Below, piece by piece: positions 1-5,217 of a stretch of 5,253 nt of DNA. The position numbers and the translations under genes are program-made. The DNA is taken from contig JAKBQK010000512.1 in assembly GCA_021835265.1 (NCBI GenBank), forward strand, positions 1 to 5,253, written 5' to 3'. This DNA comes from Thermoplasmata archaeon. Its GTDB lineage: Archaea; Thermoplasmatota; Thermoplasmata; Thermoplasmatales; Thermoplasmataceae. Every line of letters starts with the position of its first letter. Positions within the stretch are counted from its first letter, which is position 1. Under the pieces are notes generated by a model. That model was not told the origin of the DNA and did no database searches. It saw nothing but the letters and a program-made list of their open reading frames with translations.

Positions 1-787
1 TGGAATTGTAGGAATGGCCATAGGCATGTCCTTAACTGGATTGAGAGCAGTTCCAGAGATCCAGTTTCAGGATTTCATTTACACCGCTTTTGATCAGATT
101 GTGAATCAGGCTGCAAAAATAAGATACAGGAGTGGTGGTGAATATAATGTTCCCATGGTTCTGAGGACACCATATGGTGGAGGTATAAAAGGTGGTCTTT
201 ATCATTCACAGAGTGGAGAGGCATATTTTGCTCACACGGCAGGTCTTACGGTTGTCACTCCATCCAATCCATATGATGCAAAGGGTTTGCTGATAAAAAG
301 TCTGAGGATGAATGATCCGGTTATATTCCTGGAGCCTAAAAAGCTCTATAGAAGCCAGAAACAGGAAGTTCCAGAAGAAGAGTATGAGATTCCCATAGGA
401 AAAGCATCACTTTTGCATGAAGGGAATGACTTTACATTTATAACCTATGGTTCCATGGTTCCTACAGTGATGAACACAGTAAGCAAAAATAACCTTGATG
501 CAGATGTTATTGATTTAAGGACACTCGTTCCATATGACGGTGAAACAATACTAAATTCAGTCAAGAAAACTGGTAGGGTAATTATAGTTCACGAAGCACC
601 AAGAACCCTTGGTATGGGAGCGGAAATATCGGCATTTATAGCAGAAAGGGCAATTGATTATCTGCTGGGTCCGATAATGAGGGTAACTGGTCCTGACACA
701 CCTTTCCCATACAGATTAGAGGATTATTATTTGCCAAATGAAATGAGGATACTCAAAGCTGTAAATAAAATGCAGCAGTACAGGTGA
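1..787 (+). CDS. 2-oxoacid dehydrogenase E1 component, beta subunit (5' partial)
   Basis: This is the C-terminal 261 residues of the beta subunit of the thiamin-diphosphate-dependent E1 enzyme, which with E1 alpha decarboxylates a 2-oxoacid and acylates the lipoyl arm of E2. The frame is open to the window edge. The first readable residues, GIVGMAIGMSLTGL, match the family after its conserved AES, so the ATG at 14 is internal and about 60-70 codons, including the conserved Glu two codons upstream, are missing. The pyrimidine-binding transketolase domain runs to about 350 (FQDFIYTAFDQIVNQA, RTPYGGG, HSQSGEAYFAH with its His at 203-205, DPVIFLEPKKLYR). The transketolase C-terminal domain follows (DLRTLVPYD, RVIIVHEAPRTLGMGAE, RVTGPDTPFPY). 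The HSQSxEA motif resembles branched-chain-type E1 beta more than classical pyruvate E1 beta. The related T. acidophilum complex is known to act on branched-chain 2-oxoacids, so that substrate range is likely but inferred. It ends in AGG-TGA, which forms the ribosome binding site of the E2 gene. Confidence 0.95.
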   Translation, partial: GIVGMAIGMSLTGLRAVPEIQFQDFIYTAFDQIVNQAAKIRYRSGGEYNVPMVLRTPYGGGIKGGLYHSQSGEAYFAHTAGLTVVTPSNPYDAKGLLIKSLRMNDPVIFLEPKKLYRSQKQEVPEEEYEIPIGKASLLHEGNDFTFITYGSMVPTVMNTVSKNNLDADVIDLRTLVPYDGETILNSVKKTGRVIIVHEAPRTLGMGAEISAFIAERAIDYLLGPIMRVTGPDTPFPYRLEDYYLPNEMRILKAVNKMQQYR

Positions 788-788
788 T
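782..788 (+). promoter_or_regulatory. Shine-Dalgarno site deciding the E2 start
   Basis: AGGTGAT is complementary to the usual archaeal 16S rRNA 3' end and lies four bases before ATG 793. It includes the E1 beta stop codon (TGA, 785-787), so termination and re-initiation are likely coupled. It also rules against the in-frame GTG at 784, which lies within the site itself. Confidence 0.75.
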
Positions 789-792
789 AAAA

Positions 793-2181
793 ATGTTTAA
801 ATTTACTTTGCCGGACATCGGAGAGGGTGTCACAGAAGGGGAAATAATAAAGTGGATCGTCAAAGAAGGCGACGTTGTAAAGAAAGAGCAGGATATGGTA
901 GAAATAATGACTGATAAGGTCAATATAAACGTACCCAGTCCAGTAGAAGGAAAGGTTAATAGAATACTTTTTAAGGAAGGACAGGTTGTTAAAGTTGGAG
1001 AAGTCATCATAGAGATTGATGATGGATCAAAGACTGAAGAAAAGAAACCTGAACCTGCGTCTGTGGTTAAGAATGAATCCCAGGAGAGTATATCTGTATC
1101 CGAAGCAGATAAAGAGGAGGGAGGTGAAAAGAAAGTGATGAATGATGATCAGAATAGAAGAATACTGGCTTCTCCTACAATAAGGAGGATTGCGAAAGAT
1201 AGGGGCATAGATCTGGATACCATAACACCAACCGGACCTAATGGAAGGGTGACTCTGGAAGATCTGGATAATGCTGAAAGAGAGATGAAACAAAAGGCTG
1301 GAGCGCCCAAAACTTCCGGTATAAAGATGGCACCTGTACCGCCAGTAACTGCCAGGCAGGTTGAACAGCCAAAGGCTGCTGAGGCACAGAGCCAGAGGAT
1401 GCAGGAACCGACTCCTATTAAGGAAGAACCTAAAGTGAGTCCCCCACCACAGCCAAAGGAGCCTGAGCCAGCCCTTCATGTGGAAGAGACCACGAATACA
1501 TCTGAGGGAGATCAGATCTTCGAACCTCATGGTCTCAGAAGATTGATATTTGAGAAAATGTCAAAATCAAAACAGATCATGCCCCATTTTATGGTTGCGG
1601 AAACTGTTGATATTTCAAAACTTACAAAAACCATGAACGATATGAAAGAAAAAGGGACAAAAGTTACTCTAACACCATTCTTTGTGAAAGCTGTAGCAGT
1701 GGCACTCACCGAGTTTCCAAAATTTAATGCCCATTATGATGATGCAAATAAGAGATATATATTCAGAAAGGATATTAATATGGGAGTTGCAATTGATACA
1801 CCATCTGGATTGACAGTAGCTGTTGTAAAAAACGCACTGGATAAATCAGTTGTCCAGATATCATCTGAGATATCCGATCTTGCAAAGAAGGCTAGAGAAA
1901 ATAAGTTAACCCTAACGGACGTGCAGGATTCAACCTTTACAATATCTAATGTTGGGTCTATTGGTGGATTAATATCAACACCGATCATAAATTATCCGGA
2001 GGTTGCCATACTTGCAGTTCACAGATCTACAAAGAAAGGAACTAATTTCGAATCAGGAGATGACAGTACAATAATCTCACTTTCATGCGATCATAGACTT
2101 ATAGATGGTGCAGATGCAGCCAGATTTATTGTGAAGGTAAAATCATATCTGGAGGACCCCATATCTTTCCTGATAAGGTGA
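793..2181 (+). CDS. 2-oxoacid dehydrogenase E2 component (dihydrolipoamide acyltransferase)
   Basis: The structural core of the complex: it carries the acyl group on a lipoyl arm and transfers it to CoA. From ATG 793 it has 462 residues. This start is chosen because MFKFTLPDIGEGVTEGE is the family's N-terminus and AGGTGAT lies just before it. Residues 1-78 form one lipoyl domain, with Lys42 (codon 916-918) in MTDKV as the lipoylated residue. A charged linker follows to about 117, then the E1/E3-binding domain at about 120-160 (RRILASPTIRRIAKDRGIDL, GPNGRVTLEDL). A long Pro/Glu/Lys/Gln-rich linker spans about 165-240. The acyltransferase domain runs from about 245 to the end (GLRRLIFEKM, TISNVGSIGGL), with the HxxxDG site His434 and Asp438 in DHRLIDG. 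All three domains are intact, and one lipoyl domain is the usual number for such archaeal complexes. LipB, encoded downstream, modifies Lys42. A strong internal Shine-Dalgarno-like site lies in the first linker. The acyl specificity cannot be read from the sequence. Confidence 0.96.
   Translation: MFKFTLPDIGEGVTEGEIIKWIVKEGDVVKKEQDMVEIMTDKVNINVPSPVEGKVNRILFKEGQVVKVGEVIIEIDDGSKTEEKKPEPASVVKNESQESISVSEADKEEGGEKKVMNDDQNRRILASPTIRRIAKDRGIDLDTITPTGPNGRVTLEDLDNAEREMKQKAGAPKTSGIKMAPVPPVTARQVEQPKAAEAQSQRMQEPTPIKEEPKVSPPPQPKEPEPALHVEETTNTSEGDQIFEPHGLRRLIFEKMSKSKQIMPHFMVAETVDISKLTKTMNDMKEKGTKVTLTPFFVKAVAVALTEFPKFNAHYDDANKRYIFRKDINMGVAIDTPSGLTVAVVKNALDKSVVQISSEISDLAKKARENKLTLTDVQDSTFTISNVGSIGGLISTPIINYPEVAILAVHRSTKKGTNFESGDDSTIISLSCDHRLIDGADAARFIVKVKSYLEDPISFLIR
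1120..1127 (+). promoter_or_regulatory. candidate internal ribosome binding site in the E2 gene
   Basis: GGAGGTGA matches the archaeal anti-Shine-Dalgarno over eight bases. It is followed seven bases later by an in-frame GTG (1135) and ten bases later by an in-frame ATG (1138). Initiation at 1138 would give a 347-residue protein with the subunit-binding and catalytic domains but no lipoyl domain. The site encodes Glu-Gly-Gly-Glu in a flexible linker, so it may be a coincidence of codon choice. Its use is inferred. Confidence 0.35.
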
Positions 2182-2183
2182 TC
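2176..2183 (+). promoter_or_regulatory. Shine-Dalgarno site of the E3 gene, overlapping the E2 stop
   Basis: AGGTGATC ends two bases before ATG 2186, with the core GGTGA four bases away. The E2 stop TGA (2179-2181) lies inside the site, as at the E1 beta/E2 junction, which points to coupled translation. Confidence 0.75.
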
Positions 2184-2185
2184 AT

Positions 2186-3508
2186 ATGAAATATGATGCT
2201 ATAATTATTGGCGGTGGGCCGGGTGGATATTCTACTGCAATCAGACTTGGTCAGCTGGGAAGAAGCGTTTTGCTGGTTGAGAAAAATAAAGTTGGTGGAG
2301 AATGTCTGAATTATGGATGTATCCCATCCAAGGCACTTATAGAAATGTCAGAGAGCTTATCCTATCTTAAGACTCTTCCAGGTGTAAGACTCAGTTACAA
2401 CATTGATATGAACCAGTGGCAGGGATGGAAATGGTCAATGATAAACAGACTTGTATCTGGTGTTGAAACACTTTGTAGGGCATACGGAGTGAAAATAATT
2501 AATGGGGATGCCAAAATAGTGGATAAGCAGCATGTGCAGATTGGTTCCGAGACTCATCAATGCGACAGCCTTGTTATTGCCACAGGATCATCTCCAACAA
2601 GAATAGATGCTTTCAAGGATGTGATGTATAATAAGGAGATTCTGGACATAAAGACTGTTCCAAAGGATCTAGTTATTATAGGCGGTGGATACATAGGAGT
2701 GGAACTTGGAACTGCCTTTGCAAAACTGGGAGCACAGGTAACACTAATTGAAATGCTGCCGAGTATTCTTACAGGTATTGATCCAGAGCTCATAAAGCCT
2801 GTAGAGAGGAAGATGAAGGAAATGGGTATTAGGATTCTTCTTTCCGCAAAGGTTTCATCTGTTGAGAAGAAGGATAAATATTTTGTCAAGATGGAATCGG
2901 GTGCAAGCATTTCAGCTGAAGCAGTTCTCGTCACAGTAGGCCGGAAACCTAACACTGAGGGATTCGGTCTGGAAACCCTGAAACTTGAGATGGAAAATGG
3001 ATTCATAAAGACAGATAAGTACAAGATGACAAGTGAAAGAGGTGTATACGCGGTTGGTGATGTATCCACAGGAGGACCGATGCTAGCGCATAGAGCTTTC
3101 TATGATGGTAGGGTGGCTGCACATAACATCGCAGGTGACAAAACAACTGTAGATTATTACGCAATGCCAATGGTTGTTTATTCAGATCCAGAAATTGCAT
3201 TTACCGGGAGTAGAGGACAGAAATCCACAAGATACCCACTTGCGGCAAATGGTAGAAGCCAGGGGCTCAACAGTTCAAATGGATTCTACAGCATATATTA
3301 TGATGAAGATGGTACTGTGACTGGAGCTGGAATTGCTGCACCTCGTGCTTCCGAGATGATAAGTGAGCTCAGTCTTGCTGTTGAAACGGGTATGAATGTA
3401 GAGGATATTGGATCAACTATTCACCCTCACCCAACACTCTCTGAAGGTATACAGGAATCGGCTGAGATAGCGTATGATAAACCTCTCCACTTCAAGCCAA
3501 TTTCTTGA
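2186..3508 (+). CDS. lpdA: dihydrolipoamide dehydrogenase (E3 component)
   Basis: A flavoprotein that reoxidises the dihydrolipoyl arm of E2 through an FAD/disulfide relay and passes the electrons to NAD+. It has 440 residues and begins four bases after the E2 stop. The FAD-binding GGGPGG is at 9-14. The redox-active disulfide is Cys40 and Cys45 in GGECLNYGCIPSK. The NAD-binding GGGYIG is at 166-171, followed at the end of the second strand by Glu189, an acidic residue that favours NAD over NADP. The second FAD motif, GVYAVGD, has Asp292. In the dimerisation domain, HPHPTLSE supplies the catalytic His415-Glu420 pair. All catalytic residues are present. The protein is somewhat short for the family (commonly 455-475). 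Part of the difference falls in the interface domain, where only about nine residues separate DPEIAFTG from PLAANGR; most homologues have roughly eight to ten more, including a short helix. The reading frame is open across that spot. The last 35 bases overlap lipB. Confidence 0.96.
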   Translation: MKYDAIIIGGGPGGYSTAIRLGQLGRSVLLVEKNKVGGECLNYGCIPSKALIEMSESLSYLKTLPGVRLSYNIDMNQWQGWKWSMINRLVSGVETLCRAYGVKIINGDAKIVDKQHVQIGSETHQCDSLVIATGSSPTRIDAFKDVMYNKEILDIKTVPKDLVIIGGGYIGVELGTAFAKLGAQVTLIEMLPSILTGIDPELIKPVERKMKEMGIRILLSAKVSSVEKKDKYFVKMESGASISAEAVLVTVGRKPNTEGFGLETLKLEMENGFIKTDKYKMTSERGVYAVGDVSTGGPMLAHRAFYDGRVAAHNIAGDKTTVDYYAMPMVVYSDPEIAFTGSRGQKSTRYPLAANGRSQGLNSSNGFYSIYYDEDGTVTGAGIAAPRASEMISELSLAVETGMNVEDIGSTIHPHPTLSEGIQESAEIAYDKPLHFKPIS

Positions 3509-4151
3509 TCTTGGAATACGAGAGTATGAAGAAGTCTGGAATTTCCAGAAAAAACTTCATTTTTTAAGGTATAACGATCTAATAGAAGATACGTTTATTT
3601 TTGTTGAACATTCTCCTGGAGTATACACCATAGGCCGGGGTGCAAACCCAGAGAATTATAAGGGTCTAAATCCGATACTCATTGAAAGAGGCGGGGATGT
3701 AACCTACCATGGGCCTGGACAGCTGGTAATTTATCCAATTGTTAGAGTTTTTAAGGAAAATGAGAGAAAGGATGTTAGATTGTTCGTCCAGACGCTAGAA
3801 AAGATAGTGATGAATTCATTCACAGAACTCGGCTATGAACCACATCTTGGAGAAGAACCTGGCATTTGGGTAACTAATTCCCCAAATGGTGACAAAAAAG
3901 TCTGCTCCCTTGGAATGAAAATAGATAGGGGTGTATCGTACCATGGACTGGCGGTAAATTATGGAGAAGCGTCCCTTGAAGGTTTCATGAAGATAAGACC
4001 GTGCGGACTTGATTCTGAAGTTATGGGGTACCTTGGAATTGAAAAGGATAAGATAATGAATTCAATTCTAGATATTCTCCAATCATCCTACAGAAAACTG
4101 GAAAGAAAAAATGAGGAATATTTTATTGATATTCTAAAAAAGGATTTATAG
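3474..4151 (+). CDS. lipB: octanoyltransferase LipB (lipoyl/octanoyl protein transferase)
   Basis: It transfers an octanoyl group, normally from acyl carrier protein, to the target lysine of lipoyl domains, the first step of protein lipoylation before sulfur insertion by lipoyl synthase. It has 225 residues, a normal length. The signature RGGDVTYHGPGQL is at 72-84. The catalytic pair is Lys142 (KVCSLG, corresponding to the usual KIAAIG) and Cys177 in IRPCGLDSEVMGYL. SYHGLAVN, with His157, is the third conserved block. This pattern separates it from lipoate-protein ligase LplA. The start is forced: a TAG lies in frame at 3468-3470, and no ATG, GTG or TTG follows before conserved sequence begins at about residue 11. 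It therefore overlaps the E3 gene by 35 bases. No good Shine-Dalgarno site precedes it, so translation probably depends on ribosomes reading E3. Its likely substrate, the E2 lipoyl domain, is encoded in the same operon. No lipoyl synthase gene is in the window, and the acyl donor in an archaeon is uncertain. Confidence 0.93.
   Translation: MINLSTSSQFLDLGIREYEEVWNFQKKLHFLRYNDLIEDTFIFVEHSPGVYTIGRGANPENYKGLNPILIERGGDVTYHGPGQLVIYPIVRVFKENERKDVRLFVQTLEKIVMNSFTELGYEPHLGEEPGIWVTNSPNGDKKVCSLGMKIDRGVSYHGLAVNYGEASLEGFMKIRPCGLDSEVMGYLGIEKDKIMNSILDILQSSYRKLERKNEEYFIDILKKDL
4136..4141 (-). terminator. possible T-run terminator of the membrane-protein gene
   Basis: Six A on the + strand read as T6 on the minus strand, beginning 14 bases past the stop of the gene at 4155-4586. 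Archaeal transcription often ends at such runs. It lies inside the 3' end of lipB, so the two convergent transcripts would overlap. No hairpin supports it. Confidence 0.35.
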
Positions 4152-4156
4152 TTTTT
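4152..4156 (+). terminator. possible T-run terminator of the dehydrogenase-lipB operon
   Basis: TTTTT follows the lipB stop codon directly and has no hairpin. It is a short run that would suit archaeal termination, and it overlaps the stop codon of the convergent gene. Confidence 0.35.
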
Positions 4157-4586
4157 AATCTGAGTCTCTAGACAGGAAAAACCCACCTATGAGACCGCCA
4201 ACTGCTGGTACTATTGCTCCTTCTGCTACAACACTTATTATTGTATGCAATGGGTCTACACCCAGTTGCTGCCTTGTTTCAAGGTAAATTGTCTTTACAT
4301 TGTTAACAAAGTAGAAATTACCGGTATAACTCATTATATGGTTGATTGTTGAAGGCCCCACATAGTAAGATATCTCAATGACTATGAGGGCTAGAACTAT
4401 TCCCCCAATCAGTCCTGCTACAAAGCCTCTTAGGCCACCTCGTGATGCAATCCCTCCAAAAAGTCCCGATATGATCCATCCTATTCCCATAAATGGACCT
4501 AGAATCAACATGGAGAGAAAGGTTGCAACTATACCTTTCAGCATACTTCCGCTGGATTCATCTGAATCCAACATTCGTCTTTTCAT
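4155..4586 (-). CDS. small glycine-rich multi-pass membrane protein, function unknown
   Basis: A 143-residue protein that I cannot assign to a characterised family. It has a short charged cytoplasmic-type N-terminus (MKRRMLDSDESSG) and then hydrophobic, glycine-rich segments at about 15-47 (long enough for a bent helix or a tight hairpin), 52-77 and 114-138. Glycine-zipper-like repeats occur in each: GLFGGIASRGGLRG, GLIGG and VGGLIGG. A less hydrophobic loop with aromatic and polar residues at about 79-112 joins the last two segments. The layout resembles small archaeal membrane proteins of the DUF5518 kind, but that resemblance is from memory of the pattern and is weak. The ATG at 4586 is preferred to the one at 4574 because a TATA box lies about 25 bases before it and no ribosome binding site is present, fitting a leaderless mRNA. 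The gene converges on lipB with three bases between the stop codons and is probably transcribed alone. The hydrophobicity pattern makes it a credible gene. Confidence 0.8.
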   Translation of the reverse strand: MKRRMLDSDESSGSMLKGIVATFLSMLILGPFMGIGWIISGLFGGIASRGGLRGFVAGLIGGIVLALIVIEISYYVGPSTINHIMSYTGNFYFVNNVKTIYLETRQQLGVDPLHTIISVVAEGAIVPAVGGLIGGFFLSRDSD

Positions 4587-4606
4587 GCTTACTTAAAGAA
4601 TGCGTC

Positions 4607-4616
4607 ATATATTAAT
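4607..4616 (-). promoter_or_regulatory. TATA box of the membrane-protein gene
   Basis: On the minus strand this reads AATTAATATA and lies about 21-30 bases before ATG 4586. With no Shine-Dalgarno match in the short interval, transcription would start at or very near the ATG, giving a leaderless mRNA. Spacing and composition fit an archaeal promoter, but AT-rich sequence makes chance matches common. Confidence 0.5.
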
Positions 4617-4853
4617 TTTGGTTACGCGTAGAATTATATATTCATAATAATTTATTATATTTTATGTATATATATTTGTCCAGGAAAAGATTCTAATATT
4701 AAAATGCAAAATCTTAACATGCAGAATCAACTTATTCAAAAATAGATTATAAAAATCTAAATGAACAGTGCATATCAAATGGTTTTGTTGCGAAATACCT
4801 TCATGATTCTGTAAGGGATGCTCAGGTAAATTTAGGCCTTACTTATACTGAAA
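4617..4853. other. AT-rich intergenic region without a confident gene
   Basis: This gap separates two minus-strand genes. From 4630 to 4677 it is almost pure A/T, including the short inverted repeat ATAATA-att-TATTAT (4644-4658) and the plus-strand TATA-like run TATATATATTT (4667-4677). T5 runs on the minus strand at 4738-4742 and 4751-4755 could end transcripts from the DsrE-like gene about 100 bases after its stop. A plus-strand frame is open from 4718 to the TGA at 4895 but has no start codon. I see no tRNA, rRNA or CRISPR repeats. Confidence 0.6.
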
Positions 4854-5174
4854 CTATACATGAATGTAGTACCATCCTTCCTGCTGTCTCCTTATGATTT
4901 CGATGAACCCACCCTGAGGTGTAGGTGAAACTCCCTTCACAAGATCTGAAGCTTTTATGTTGTTCATTTCCATAGAAGTTTTACATGCCATTAATATAAG
5001 CTTTTTTTCTTCCAGCAGAGGCTTTATCATTTCCTCATTTACGGTTGCCACTATGGCACCTTCCAGAAATACCACCTCTATAGTTTCAACATCCTTTAAA
5101 ACTGCAATGTGAGATCCGACAATATTTCCCATCGGAATTTTATCCTTTTCTGATACCTGTATCACTACCTTCAT
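4854..5174 (-). CDS. DsrE-like small protein (DsrE/F superfamily, COG1416-like)
   Basis: A 106-residue cytoplasmic protein with no signal peptide or membrane segment. It starts MKVVIQVSEKDK, as in this group. The strand VETIEVVFLEGAIV is followed by a helix, then LILMACKTSMEMNNI at 60-73, which matches the family block built around one conserved cysteine (Cys64 here; compare ACxNSMxxxGI in relatives). The C-terminus, GFIEIIRRQQEGWYYIHV at 89-106, matches the typical ending in which a basic helix is followed by EGWAYI. Relatives form small oligomers, and some (DsrE, TusD) carry sulfur on this cysteine. For the stand-alone group seen here no reaction is established, so a role in sulfur transfer is only a possibility. 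The ATG at 5174 is supported by a TATA box 24-33 bases upstream and by the family N-terminus. Its neighbours suggest no pathway, and it appears to be transcribed alone. Confidence 0.82.
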   Translation of the reverse strand: MKVVIQVSEKDKIPMGNIVGSHIAVLKDVETIEVVFLEGAIVATVNEEMIKPLLEEKKLILMACKTSMEMNNIKASDLVKGVSPTPQGGFIEIIRRQQEGWYYIHV

Positions 5175-5197
5175 TGTTACACATTGCAGTACTACGT

Positions 5198-5217
5198 TAT
5201 AATATTTCCTTTTTTTA
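5198..5217 (-). promoter_or_regulatory. BRE and TATA box of the DsrE-like gene
   Basis: On the minus strand a purine-rich AAAAAAAGGA (5208-5216 and adjoining base) is followed by AATATTATAA, centred about 28 bases before ATG 5174. This is the order and spacing of an archaeal BRE-TATA promoter. No Shine-Dalgarno sequence follows, so the mRNA is probably leaderless or nearly so. The remaining bases to 5253 show no gene. Confidence 0.55.

Noticed and set aside
14..16. ATG at 14 as the true E1 beta start
   Set aside because: The frame is open upstream, and the residues before it (GIVG) continue the conserved family motif, so the gene begins outside the window.
784..792. GTG at 784 as the E2 start, adding three residues
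   Set aside because: It lies inside the AGGTGAT ribosome binding site. ATG 793 has correct spacing and gives the family N-terminus MFKFTLPDIGEG.
1027..1530. Minus-strand open frame of 167 codons within the E2 gene
   Set aside because: It is antisense to the linker and binding-domain coding sequence and has low-complexity, Phe/Leu/Arg-rich composition. It matches no family, and E2 is certain here.
2557..3069. Minus-strand open frame of 170 codons within the E3 gene
   Set aside because: It lies opposite well-conserved E3 sequence and shows no motif of its own. It is a shadow of E3 codon use.
4378..4596. Plus-strand open frame of 72 codons opposite the membrane-protein gene
   Set aside because: Its Pro/Arg-rich translation arises from the complement of glycine-rich codons. 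The minus-strand frame has coherent membrane segments and a promoter.
4704..4745. A 13-codon reading frame after the plus-strand TATA-like run
   Set aside because: It is too short and Gln/Asn-rich, with no ribosome binding site, and cannot be told from chance.
4743..4757. Small inverted repeat AGATT-ATAAA-AATCT as a hairpin terminator
   Set aside because: The stem is five mostly A/T pairs, too weak to support, and archaeal termination does not rely on such hairpins.
5210..5216. T7 run on the plus strand as a terminator
   Set aside because: No plus-strand gene ends nearby. On the minus strand it is the purine-rich element before the DsrE-like TATA box.
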